Below, piece by piece: positions 36,138 through 44,660 of a stretch of 64,000 nucleotides of DNA. Under the pieces are notes generated by a model, which ran no database searches, was not told the origin of the DNA, and was given only the letters and a program-made list of their open reading frames with translations. The stretch is from Streptomyces griseus (GTDB lineage Bacteria > Actinomycetota > Actinomycetes > Streptomycetales > Streptomycetaceae). The translations under genes and the position numbers were made by a program. The first letter of the stretch is position 1. Every line of letters starts with the position of its first letter. Where the stretch lies: NCBI RefSeq assembly GCF_001715295.1, contig NZ_MDKB01000002.1, positions 951,522 to 1,015,521 of the forward strand, given 5' to 3'.

Positions 36138-37730
36138 TCACTCCCACTCGATCGTCCCCGGCGGCTTGCTCGTGACGTCGAGCACCACGCGGTTGACGTC
36201 GGCGACCTCGTTGGTGATGCGGGTGGAGATCTTCGCCAGCGTCTCGTAGGGCAGGCGCGACCAGTCGGCCGTCATGGCGTCCTCGGAGGAGACCGGCCGC
36301 AGCACGATCGGGTGGCCGTAGGTGCGGCCGTCGCCCTGGACACCGACGCTCCGTACGTCCGCGAGCAGAACCACCGGGCACTGCCAGATGTCCCGGTCGA
36401 GGCCGGCCGCGGTCAGCTCCTCGCGGGCGATGGCGTCGGCGTCGCGGAGCAGGTCCAGGCGCTCCTTGGTGACCTCGCCGACGATACGGATACCGAGGCC
36501 GGGGCCGGGGAACGGCTGGCGCTGGACGATCTCCTCGGGCAGACCGAGCTCCTGGCCGACCATCCGGACCTCGTCCTTGAACAGCTGGCGCAGCGGCTCG
36601 ACGAGCTCGAACTCGATGTCCTCGGGCAGCCCGCCCACGTTGTGGTGGGACTTGATGTTGGCCGTGCCGGTGCCACCGCCGGACTCGACCACGTCCGGGT
36701 AGAGGGTGCCCTGGACGAGGAAGGCGACGTCCTCGCCCTCCGCGGCCTCGGCCACGATCTCGGCCTGGGCCTGCTCGAAGACCCGGATGAACTCCCGGCC
36801 GATGATCTTCCGCTTCTGCTCCGGGTCGCTGACCCCGGCCAGGGCGTCCAGGAAGCGCTTCTCGGCGTCGACGACCTTCAGCTTGACGCCGGTCGAGGCG
36901 ACGAAGTCCTTCTCGACCTGCTCGCTCTCGCCCTTGCGCATCAGGCCGTGGTCGACGTACACGCAGGTGAGCTGGGAGCCGATGGCCTTCTGCACGAGGG
37001 CTGCGGCGACCGCGGAGTCCACGCCGCCGGAGAGACCGCAGATGGCGCGCTTGGAGCCGACCTGCTCACGGATGAGGGCGATCTGCTCCTCGACGACGTT
37101 GGTGGTCGTCCAGGTCGGCTCGATGCCCGCGCCCCGGTAGAGGAAGTGTTCCAGGACCTGCTGCCCGTGGGTCGTGTGCATGACCTCCGGGTGGTACTGC
37201 ACGCCGTACAGCTTCTTCTCGTCGTTCTCGAAGGCGGCGACCGGTACGACGTCCGTGGACGCGGTGACGGTGAAGCCCTCGGGAGCGGCGGAGCAGGCGT
37301 CGCCGTGCGACATCCACACCGACTGCTCGGTGGGCGTGCCCTCGAAGAGGGTCGAGCCGGCCTTGGAGACGGAGAGGGGGGTGCGGCCGTACTCGCGTGC
37401 GCCGTTGTCGTCGACCGTGCCGCCGAGGGTGGTGGCCATCAGCTGGAAGCCGTAGCACATGCCGAAGACCGGGACACCGGCCTCGAACAGCGCGCGGTCC
37501 AGACTGGGGGCGTCCGGCGCGTACACCGAGGACGGGCCGCCGGACAGGATGATCGCCCGGGGGTTCCTGGCCAGCATCTCGGCGACCGGCATCGTGGACG
37601 GGACGATCTCGCTGTAGACCCGGGCCTCACGGACGCGGCGGGCGATGAGCTGGGCGTACTGGGCGCCGAAGTCGACGACGAGGACCACGTCGGTGGTGGG
37701 GTCGGCGGCGGCGGGGGGTGCTGCTGGCAC
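36138..37730 (-). CDS. guaA: GMP synthase (glutamine-hydrolysing)
   Basis: GuaA converts XMP to GMP using ATP and glutamine, the final step of GMP synthesis after IMP dehydrogenase. The 530-residue protein has the class I glutaminase domain ([17 protein letters not shown], Cys in [11 protein letters not shown], His/Glu in VQYHPEV). The ATP-pyrophosphatase domain follows ([12 protein letters not shown]), and the C-terminal dimerisation domain ends [23 protein letters not shown]. The GTG at 37730 has GGAAGG eight bases upstream; the frame upstream to 37811 is not conserved in character. It is a single gene with its own hairpin terminator. Confidence 0.97.
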   Translation of the reverse strand: MPAAPPAAADPTTDVVLVVDFGAQYAQLIARRVREARVYSEIVPSTMPVAEMLARNPRAIILSGGPSSVYAPDAPSLDRALFEAGVPVFGMCYGFQLMATTLGGTVDDNGAREYGRTPLSVSKAGSTLFEGTPTEQSVWMSHGDACSAAPEGFTVTASTDVVPVAAFENDEKKLYGVQYHPEVMHTTHGQQVLEHFLYRGAGIEPTWTTTNVVEEQIALIREQVGSKRAICGLSGGVDSAVAAALVQKAIGSQLTCVYVDHGLMRKGESEQVEKDFVASTGVKLKVVDAEKRFLDALAGVSDPEQKRKIIGREFIRVFEQAQAEIVAEAAEGEDVAFLVQGTLYPDVVESGGGTGTANIKSHHNVGGLPEDIEFELVEPLRQLFKDEVRMVGQELGLPEEIVQRQPFPGPGLGIRIVGEVTKERLDLLRDADAIAREELTAAGLDRDIWQCPVVLLADVRSVGVQGDGRTYGHPIVLRPVSSEDAMTADWSRLPYETLAKISTRITNEVADVNRVVLDVTSKPPGTIEWE

Positions 37731-37870
37731 GGGGGCGGCCTTCCGGCGGTGGAGAAGAGGGGTCGGTCCTGCAATTCTACCGGCCGTGGAGGTGTCCCCC
37801 TCCGGGCTCACGTCTCACCATCCGGGCCCGCCGTGGCCGTGGGCCCCCGGGCGGGGCCATACTGTCTGCC

Positions 37871-37942
37871 ATGCGTCAGCACACGACCTTCGTCTTTACC
37901 TATGGCATCCGGCCCGCCGGGTGTCATGGCCGTGCTGCGTGA
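37871..37942 (+). CDS. Putative 23-residue leader peptide rich in Phe and Tyr
   Basis: A short frame begins ATGCGTCAGCACACG and encodes MRQHTTFVFTYGIRPAG and six more residues. The codons for the aromatic residues are TTC, TTT and TAT; TTT and TAT are very rare in this genome. A TACTGT -10-like hexamer at 37860-37865 would place the transcript start at or near the ATG, giving a leaderless leader. A perfect 16-bp hairpin follows 20 bases after its stop and a chorismate mutase gene follows that. This is the layout of a ribosome-mediated attenuator responding to Phe/Tyr. The call is an inference from layout. Confidence 0.65.
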   Translation: MRQHTTFVFTYGIRPAGCHGRAA

Positions 37943-37961
37943 GCAACTGACGAGCAACGTT

Positions 37962-37997
37962 CCAGACGCCCCGGGCCGACAGGCCCGGGGCGTCTGG
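37962..37997 (+). terminator. Perfect 16-bp hairpin of the putative attenuator
   Basis: CCAGACGCCCCGGGCC and GGCCCGGGGCGTCTGG are exact complements with a GACA loop. It lies between the leader frame and the chorismate mutase start (50 bases downstream). No U-run follows. The upstream segment GGCATCCGGCCCGCCGGG could pair alternatively with its left arm. Confidence 0.8.
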
Positions 37998-38046
37998 CGT
38001 TCCGGGCCTGTCGCTCCGGGGGGACCGACCCGACCAGGAGTCAGAG

Positions 38047-38349
38047 ATGACCAGCACCGCACCCACGAAGACGGCCACCGAGCGGACCGGCGCGCACACC
38101 GAGGAGGCCGCCTCCCTCATCGGGGGAGCTCGCGCGCGCATCGACGCGCTGGACGACCGGATCATCGGACTCGTCCAGGAACGGATGGCCGTCTCGGCGG
38201 TCGTCCAGGAGGCCAGGATCACCTCCGGCGGCCGCCGGGTGAACCTGGCACGCGAGATGGACGTGCTCTCCCACTACAGCGACGCCCTGGGCAAGCCGGG
38301 TACGGCGCTCGCCATGACGCTGCTGGAACTCTGCCGGGGCACGGTGTGA
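38047..38349 (+). CDS. Chorismate mutase (AroQ class)
   Basis: Chorismate mutase rearranges chorismate to prephenate, the branch point to phenylalanine and tyrosine. The 100-residue protein has the AroQ helical pattern: IGGARARIDALDDRIIGLVQERMAVSAVVQEARITSGGRRVN in consecutive blocks, with the conserved Arg, Asp-Asp, Arg and Lys/Arg-type active-site positions. The N-terminal 20 residues are a Thr-rich extension. AGGAG lies eight bases before the ATG. It is preceded by the leader peptide and hairpin, suggesting attenuation by aromatic amino acids. Confidence 0.9.
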   Translation: MTSTAPTKTATERTGAHTEEAASLIGGARARIDALDDRIIGLVQERMAVSAVVQEARITSGGRRVNLAREMDVLSHYSDALGKPGTALAMTLLELCRGTV

Positions 38350-39010
38350 CGGGACGGACGGCGCCGGACGGAAGGCTGTACGGCCGCACCCGCGTTCGGG
38401 CCGGGTCTCACCCGTACGGCGCGTGACCGGCTCCCCGGCGGCCTCGTTGGTCCGGATGCCGTGCCAGCCAGGGGCGGTACCGGTAGGAATCCACGCGTGG
38501 CTCCGCCGGGACGTGTGACGTACCGCAGGTACGTCGTGGGACCGCGTCCCGGCGCGTGTGACCGGCCGGCAGGGGACAGCCGTACGGTCACCCACACGCG
38601 GCCGGTCCCGGGGACGCCCGGGGCCGGCCGCCTTCGGACACCCGGGGTGGACGGCTCGGGACCGCCGCCTCGCGCGGCCCCGGAGACTCCGGCGCGGCCC
38701 GCCGGTGAGGGCGCCGGCCGCCATCCGTGCCCGGCGAGGCGGAGCCGGACGCCCGTGCTCCCGCTCGCTCCCGACCGGACGACGTACCCGGGGCACCGGC
38801 GCGTACGTCCCCGGCCCGTGGCCCGCACTCCCGTCCGTCGATCCGGGCCCCTCCCCTCGCCCGAACCACCCGGTGCGGAGCGCTGTTCCCGGAGCCGTCG
38901 CCTCCGCTCCCCGGGCACCGGCCTCCCTGTGTGACAGGGACCACATGAGGAATCCGTGCGTCCGGGGGCAACCGTTGCCGGGGCCCACAGGTCATGCAGG
39001 GCGAATCACC
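38350..39010. other. 660-bp stretch without a gene
   Basis: Frames are open by GC bias only. The main feature is the palindrome GACGTACC-GCA-GGTACGTC at 38517-38535, a possible operator or hairpin, with a shorter GGTACC site just upstream. I see no gene or RNA that I could support. Confidence 0.5.
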
Positions 39011-39058
39011 AAGCGTGGGAGGCTGCACTCGGAGGGGGGTGCAGCCTCCCGGGCGCTT
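39011..39058 (-). terminator. Strong hairpin terminator of the GMC oxidoreductase gene
   Basis: GGGAGGCTGCAC (39017-39028) pairs perfectly with GTGCAGCCTCCC (39039-39050), and outside it AAGCG pairs with CGCTT. It lies 82 bases past the stop on the minus strand. Confidence 0.85.
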
Positions 39059-39139
39059 GTAGGGGGTCGGTCTTCCGAGGGCCGTCGGCCGTTTCCCTTG
39101 CCGGTCGCCGACAGGCGGAACCGGGAAGGACCCGAGGGG

Positions 39140-40978
39140 TCAGGACTCGGAGGCGGTCGTCCTCGGCGGCACCACGGGCATCCCGAGGAACGGCAGTCTC
39201 AGCGCTCCGAAGGCCTCCTCGGGCACCGCCGGAGCCTTGGGCGCGACCGCGGCCAGCCGCTCGTACGCCTCTCCCTGCGCCGGTCGCGGGTCGGCGTCGC
39301 CCTTGTTGGGCCAGAACGACATCGCGCGCTCCGCCTGCGCGGTGATCGTCAGCGACGGGTTGACGCCGAGGTTGGCGGAGACCGCCGAACCGTCGACCAC
39401 GGAGATGCCCGGGTGGCCGTAGACCCGGTGGTAGGGGTCGATGACCCCCTCGTCGGCGCTCGCCCCGATCGCGCAGCCGCCGAGGAAGTGCGCGGTCAGC
39501 GGGGTTCCCATCAGCTCCCCGATGTTCGACCCCGCGAAGCCGTTGATCTCCTGGGCGAGAAGGGTGGCTCCCTGCGTCGCCTCGGCGATCTGCGTCGGAT
39601 TGGGCGCCCCGTGGCCTTGCCGGGCGGTGAGGAGGCCCTTTCCGACGCCACCGGGCTTGCGGTAGGCGACCAGCGAGTTGTCCAGCGACTGCATGACGAG
39701 CCCGATGATGGTCCGCTCCGACCAGCGCCGGTTGGACAGCGAGCGCATCGCCAGCCACGGGTGCCGCGCCACGTTGCCGAACCAGCTGCGCACCCGGTGG
39801 GCGCCGTAGGGGACCTGGAGGATGGTCAGCGCGCCCATGGCGTTGGAGCCCTTGCCGTAACGGACCGGCTCGATGTGGGTGTTCGGGTCCGGGTGGATCG
39901 ACGAGGTGATGGCGACGCCCTGGGTGAAGTCGGCCTTCGCGGTGCCGTGCTTCGCGCGGTAGCGGCGGTCGCTGGTCTGGGCGCCCACCAGGCCCTCGGA
40001 GTTCGTCCGGGTCAGCTCGCCGAGCCTCGGCGAGAGCCGCGGCAGCAGGCCCTCGTCCTTCATGGTGTGCAGCAGGGTCTGGGTTCCGTACGTGCCCGCC
40101 GCCACGATCACCCGCCGGGCCCGCAGGACGTCCGGCCGCGCCTTCCTGCGCCGGTGGGTGGGGACGGTGGAGACGCGGTAGCCGCCGTCCGGGTCGTCGG
40201 TGACGGCGACGACGGACGTCATCGGGCGGATCACGGCCCCGGCCTTCTCGGCCAGGTACAGGTAGTTCTCGTTGAGGGTGTTCTTCGCGCCGTGGCGGCA
40301 GCCGGTCATGCACTCGCCGCACTCGGCGCAGGCCTTGCGGGAGGGGCCCGCACCGCCGAAGTAGGGATCGGCGACCTCCCTGCCGGGCTTCGCCCTCGCC
40401 GTGCCGTCGGCGTCCTGTCCGTCGCCGAAGAAGACGCCCACCGGGGCGAGGTGGAAGGTGTCGCCGACGCCCATGGTCTCGGCGGCCGCCTTGAGGTGGA
40501 CGTCGGCCGGGGTCATGGTCGGGTTGAGCCTGACCCCGAGCATCCGCTTCGCCTGGTCGTAGTACGGCGCCAGTTCGTCCTGCCAGTCGGTGATGCCCGC
40601 CCACTGGCGGTCCTCGAAGAACGGGGCGGGCGGCACGTACAGGGTGTTGGCGTAGTTGAGGGAGCCGCCGCCGACACCGGCCCCCGCCAGCACCATCACC
40701 TTGCCGAGCAGGTGCACACGCTGGATGCCGAAGAGGCCCAGCGCCGGGGCCCACAGGTAGTTCCTGAGGTCCCAGGAGCTCTTGGGGAGCGTCTCGCGTG
40801 TGAAGCGGCGGCCCGCCTCCAGGACACCGACCCGGTACCCCTTCTCGCTCAGCCGCAGGGCCGAGACCGCGCCGCCGAAGCCCGAACCGACGACGAGGAC
40901 GTCGAAGTCGTACGCGTCGTCGTCGGCCGCCCGGACGGCGGATCCGGCCGGTATGTGGGCAGGGCTGTCCTGGGACAT
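39140..40978 (-). CDS. GMC family FAD-dependent oxidoreductase, cholesterol-oxidase-like
   Basis: The 612-residue enzyme has an FAD-binding Rossmann motif VVGSGFGGAVSALRL (about residue 30), GAGVGGGSLNYANTLY, and the C-terminal GMC region with GCAIGASADEGVIDPYHRVYG and a His/Asn pair near VNPSLTITAQAERA. A cluster CAECGECMTGCRHGAKNT (Cys spacing 2,2,3) lies near residue 220, as in ChoD-type oxidoreductases. The substrate is unknown; a sterol or alcohol is likely. It lies 120 bases downstream of succinate-semialdehyde dehydrogenase on the same strand and probably shares its transcript. Confidence 0.9.
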   Translation of the reverse strand: MSQDSPAHIPAGSAVRAADDDAYDFDVLVVGSGFGGAVSALRLSEKGYRVGVLEAGRRFTRETLPKSSWDLRNYLWAPALGLFGIQRVHLLGKVMVLAGAGVGGGSLNYANTLYVPPAPFFEDRQWAGITDWQDELAPYYDQAKRMLGVRLNPTMTPADVHLKAAAETMGVGDTFHLAPVGVFFGDGQDADGTARAKPGREVADPYFGGAGPSRKACAECGECMTGCRHGAKNTLNENYLYLAEKAGAVIRPMTSVVAVTDDPDGGYRVSTVPTHRRRKARPDVLRARRVIVAAGTYGTQTLLHTMKDEGLLPRLSPRLGELTRTNSEGLVGAQTSDRRYRAKHGTAKADFTQGVAITSSIHPDPNTHIEPVRYGKGSNAMGALTILQVPYGAHRVRSWFGNVARHPWLAMRSLSNRRWSERTIIGLVMQSLDNSLVAYRKPGGVGKGLLTARQGHGAPNPTQIAEATQGATLLAQEINGFAGSNIGELMGTPLTAHFLGGCAIGASADEGVIDPYHRVYGHPGISVVDGSAVSANLGVNPSLTITAQAERAMSFWPNKGDADPRPAQGEAYERLAAVAPKAPAVPEEAFGALRLPFLGMPVVPPRTTASES

Positions 40979-41098
40979 GGCTCTCCTCGGTACGAAAAAG
41001 ACAGAAAGGATCAGGAAGAGGCAGGAGGAGGGGGCAGGAACGGAAGCGGCCGAGTCCCGGACGGAGGCCGTCGCGGAGACGGCACCCCCGCCCGGGGG

Positions 41099-42736
41099 TC
41101 AGCGCAGCCGGAGGGCCTTCATCGCCTTGAGGCTGCGGCTCATGAAGGCCGCGTACTTCTCGTCGTCCATCCCGAAGGCCGGCGCGAGCGGCATCAGCCG
41201 CTGCTGGGCGACCGTCTGGGACTCGGTGTACTTGAGGATGCCCTCGGAGCCGTGGCGCCGGCCGAGGCCGGAGTCCTTCATCCCGCCCATCGGGGACCGG
41301 ACACTGCCGTACGCGGGTGCGTACCCCTCGTTGATGTTGACGGTGCCGGTCCGCAGCCGGGCGGCGATCCGGTGGCCGCGCCGCGCGTCCTTGGTCCACA
41401 CGCTGGAGTTGAGGCCGTACGGGGTGGCGTTGGCGAGGGCGACGGCCTCGTTCTCGTCGCTGAAGCGGTAGACCGAGACGACGGGGCCGAAGGTCTCCTG
41501 GGTGCAGACGGCCATGGGCGCCTGCACGCCGTCCAGGATCGTCGGCTCGTAGAACAGCGGGCCGATGTCGGGCCGGGCGACACCGCCCGCGACGAGGGTG
41601 GCGCCCTTCTCGACGGCCTCGGCGACGTGCCGGGTGACGGTCTCCAGCTGGCGTTCGCCGACGAGGGAGCCCATGTCGGCGCCGTAGGCCAGGGAGCTGC
41701 CGAGCCGCATCGCCTTCGTACGGGCGGCGAAGCGCTCCACGAACGCGTCGGCGACGGACTCGTGGACGTACAGCCGCTCGATGGAGATGCAGAGCTGGCC
41801 GGCGGAGGAGAAGCAGGCGCGGACGGCGCCCGCGGCGGCCTTCTCCACGTCGGCGTCCTCGAGGACGAGCATGGCGTTCTTGCCGCCGAGCTCCAGCGAG
41901 ACGCCGACGAGCCGGGCGGCGGCGCCCTGGGCGACCTCGCGGCCGGTACGGGTGGAGCCGGTGAAGGAGACGTAGTCGGCGTGCCTGACGACCTCGGGAC
42001 CGACGACCGGGCCGTCGCCGAGCACGACCTGGAACACCTCGGCGGGCAGCCCGGCCTCGATCAGCAGGTCGCGGGCCCACAGGGCGGTCAGCGCGGTCTC
42101 CGTGTCGGGCTTCATCACCACGGCGTTGCCGGAGACGAGGGCCGGCAGCGCGTCACCGACGGACAGTTCGAGAGGGTAGTTCCAGGGGGCGATCTGGCCG
42201 ACGACGCCGCGCGGCTGCCGCAGCTCGGTGACCTTGGTCAGGGCCGGCACCACCCCGGTGTGGCGCCTCGGCTTCAGATAGGCGGCGGCCCTGCGCCCGT
42301 AGTGCCGGGCCGACACGGCGACGGCCTGGACCTCCTCGTGGGCGTGGAGCCTGGCCTTGCCGGTCTCCAGCTGGATGAGGTCGAGGACCTCGGACTGACG
42401 CTGGAGGACCAGATCGTGGAAGCGCAGCAGTACGGCGGCCCTGACCCGGACGGGTGCCGCCGCCCAGGCGGGCTGGGCGGCGCGGGCGCGTTCGTAGGCG
42501 GCGGCGACGTCCTCGGGGGTCGACTCGGGGAGGTCGGCCAGCTTCGCCCCGGTGAAGGGGGTGTGGTTGGCCGTGCGCCCGGAGCCGACGACGCCGCGGG
42601 TCAGCCGGGCGATCACCTCGGGTGTCACCACGTCGGCCGCGGTGCGCACCCCGGCGGGAACGGCGGCCACCGGGTTCGTACCGACGCGGGTGCCGGAGGC
42701 GGCGGAGGTGGTCGTGGAGGCCTGCGAGTCCGTCAT
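41099..42736 (-). CDS. Succinate-semialdehyde dehydrogenase (NADP+), GabD2 type
   Basis: The 545-residue aldehyde dehydrogenase has APWNYPLELSVGDALPAL (cofactor and oxyanion region), FTGSTRTGREVA, the general base Glu in LELGGKNAML and the catalytic Cys in SSAGQLCISIERLYVH. The closing motif is PMGGMKDSGLGRRHG. Actinobacterial members of this subgroup are usually called succinate-semialdehyde dehydrogenase [NADP(+)], but broad-range aldehyde oxidation is possible. An 18-bp palindrome lies about 97 bases upstream. It is followed by the GMC oxidoreductase. Confidence 0.92.
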   Translation of the reverse strand: MTDSQASTTTSAASGTRVGTNPVAAVPAGVRTAADVVTPEVIARLTRGVVGSGRTANHTPFTGAKLADLPESTPEDVAAAYERARAAQPAWAAAPVRVRAAVLLRFHDLVLQRQSEVLDLIQLETGKARLHAHEEVQAVAVSARHYGRRAAAYLKPRRHTGVVPALTKVTELRQPRGVVGQIAPWNYPLELSVGDALPALVSGNAVVMKPDTETALTALWARDLLIEAGLPAEVFQVVLGDGPVVGPEVVRHADYVSFTGSTRTGREVAQGAAARLVGVSLELGGKNAMLVLEDADVEKAAAGAVRACFSSAGQLCISIERLYVHESVADAFVERFAARTKAMRLGSSLAYGADMGSLVGERQLETVTRHVAEAVEKGATLVAGGVARPDIGPLFYEPTILDGVQAPMAVCTQETFGPVVSVYRFSDENEAVALANATPYGLNSSVWTKDARRGHRIAARLRTGTVNINEGYAPAYGSVRSPMGGMKDSGLGRRHGSEGILKYTESQTVAQQRLMPLAPAFGMDDEKYAAFMSRSLKAMKALRLR

Positions 42737-42832
42737 GTGGGCGAGGGTATGTCCACCCGCCGGCTTTGGGTACCCGTCGGTAACAGGTTTTCACAGACCC
42801 CGCGCCACACCTGCGGCCGGCCCCGACGACCC

Positions 42833-42850
42833 AGCCAGTGATCACTGGCT
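42833..42850. promoter_or_regulatory. 18-bp perfect palindrome upstream of the aldehyde dehydrogenase
   Basis: AGCCAGTGATCACTGGCT is fully self-complementary. It lies 97 bases upstream of the dehydrogenase start and 39 bases after the kinase stop. With no loop it is a poor terminator, so an operator is more likely. Regulator unknown. Confidence 0.4.
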
Positions 42851-42888
42851 ACATAACCGCTGATCAGGGGCTATCTGCCGGTGGCACG

Positions 42889-44562
42889 TCAGGATTCGTG
42901 AATCTTCAGGCCCTCGGTGACCTCGTCGTAGATCTTTTCCCCGTCCTTCGCCGCCTGGCCCGCCGCGGGCATCCTCACCCGGACGTGCCAGTACGGATCA
43001 CTCTCGGCCTTCCCCGGGATCAGGAGCTCGTGGAAGCGGTACCGCAGCGGCTCGTCGTCGGTCGCGGAGTACGGGGTGTACTCCACCACCATGTCGTAGG
43101 CCGTGCGGCCCTGGTGCTCGGTCTTCGTGGACGTGACGGTGGCGTCCTTCATCTCCGTGGTGGCCGCCCCGCCCTTCTCGTAGTACGCCTTGCGGGCCTC
43201 CGGGTCGGCACCCGGCTCGTCCGCGCCCGCGCCGACGGCGTCCTCGCCCGGCAGCCCGCGGTGCCAGAAGTCGATCTCGAAGACGCCGCTGGGGTCCTTG
43301 TACCAGACGACGTCGCCGTCGTCCCCCTGCTCGCGCTGGTACTCCTCGGGTACCGCCACATCCGCCGAGAGCACCTCGTTCTCCGGCCTGATCTGCCAGC
43401 CCTCGGGCGTCCCGCCGCCCGTGAACGGGTTGGCGAGGAGCAGCACGAGCGCCAGGGCGACGGCGAGCACCGCGCCGCCCAGTCCGAACTGCGCGGCCCG
43501 GTTGCCGTGCAGCACGGGCGGCACCCACCGGCTGCCGACCGAGGAGCCGCCCCCGTACGGCCGGGTGAACTCCGGGGCGGGGGCCACCGCCACCGATTCG
43601 AGAGCCGCCCGGATCTCGGCGGGGCCGGGCCGCGCGGCCGGATCCTTGCGGAGCAGCTGCATGACGAGCGTCCCGAAGGCGCCGGCGCCCCGGGCCGGCA
43701 TCTGCGGCTCCGCCGAGAGGACCGCCTGCAGGGTGGCCGGCGTGTGGGAACGGCGGTACGGGGACATGCCCTCCACGGCCGCGTAGAGCACGACCCCCAG
43801 CGACCACAGGTCCGACTCGGGTCCGGGCAGCCGGCCCAGCACCCGCTCCGGCGCGATGTACTCGGGCGAGCCGACGAAGGATCCCGTCTCCGTGAGCCGC
43901 TGCTCGCCCTCGACCTGGGCGATGCCGAAATCGGTGAGGACGACCCGGTCCTCGCGCCCGAGCAGGACGTTGTCCGGCTTGACGTCGCGGTGCAGCACCC
44001 CGGCCCGGTGCGCGGCGCTCAGCGCGCCGAGGACTGCGAGGCCGATCCTCGCGGCCTCACGGGGGTCGAGGGTGCCCTCCCGCAGCCGGTCGCCGAGCGA
44101 CTGGCCGCTGACCAGTTCCATGACGATCCACGGCTTGCCGTCCTCGACCACCACGTCGTGCACGGTGACGACGCTGGGGTGGTCGATCCGGGCAGCCGCA
44201 CGCGCCTCGCGCTGCATGCGCAGATAGACGTTGGCCCGCTCGCGCTCCCCCAGGTGGTCCGGCACCCGCGGTTCCTTGACGGCCACCTCACGGTCCACCA
44301 CGTCGTCGTGCGCCCGCCAGACCGTCCCCATGCCGCCGTGCCCGAGCCGCCCCGTGAGCCGGTACCTGCCGCCCAGGACACGGTGGGGCGCGCCCTCCGG
44401 GTTGGGGTCGGTGACGGTCGGCGTGGGCCCGTGCGGGGCGCCGGGCGGCGTCGGTGCCTGCGGCGGCACCGGAACCGCCCCGGGCGCGCCACCCTGCGGG
44501 GCGTGCGGCGGCCGGAGCTCGTAGCTGGTGGGCTCGTTCGCCCGTCCCCCATCGTGGTTCAT
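42889..44562 (-). CDS. Transmembrane Ser/Thr protein kinase (first of four)
   Basis: The 557-residue protein (MNHDGGRANEPTSYELRPP) has a Pro-rich start, then a complete Hanks-type kinase domain at about 65-320: GHGGMGTVW, catalytic Lys at 96 (VAVKE), HRDVKPDN, DFGIAQVEG and SPEYIAPERV. A membrane span lies at about 354-379. The extracytoplasmic part resembles the C-terminal module of its three neighbours. An ATG three codons upstream is possible, but AGGATG eight bases before this one favours it. It is the last gene of a four-gene leftward array. Confidence 0.92.
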   Translation of the reverse strand: MNHDGGRANEPTSYELRPPHAPQGGAPGAVPVPPQAPTPPGAPHGPTPTVTDPNPEGAPHRVLGGRYRLTGRLGHGGMGTVWRAHDDVVDREVAVKEPRVPDHLGERERANVYLRMQREARAAARIDHPSVVTVHDVVVEDGKPWIVMELVSGQSLGDRLREGTLDPREAARIGLAVLGALSAAHRAGVLHRDVKPDNVLLGREDRVVLTDFGIAQVEGEQRLTETGSFVGSPEYIAPERVLGRLPGPESDLWSLGVVLYAAVEGMSPYRRSHTPATLQAVLSAEPQMPARGAGAFGTLVMQLLRKDPAARPGPAEIRAALESVAVAPAPEFTRPYGGGSSVGSRWVPPVLHGNRAAQFGLGGAVLAVALALVLLLANPFTGGGTPEGWQIRPENEVLSADVAVPEEYQREQGDDGDVVWYKDPSGVFEIDFWHRGLPGEDAVGAGADEPGADPEARKAYYEKGGAATTEMKDATVTSTKTEHQGRTAYDMVVEYTPYSATDDEPLRYRFHELLIPGKAESDPYWHVRVRMPAAGQAAKDGEKIYDEVTEGLKIHES

Positions 44563-44660
44563 GGGCAACATCCTGGCGAAGCGGGCCGCGAGTTGCCACA
44601 GGGATGCCTCACCGGGTGCAGAGCCGTGACAGTCGCGAGGCAGCGGGCGGCCCGGCTGGG

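Noticed and set aside
38558..42841. Very long plus-strand open frame of about 1400 codons
   Set aside because: It is the antisense shadow of the GMC oxidoreductase and aldehyde dehydrogenase genes, both of which have full family motifs.
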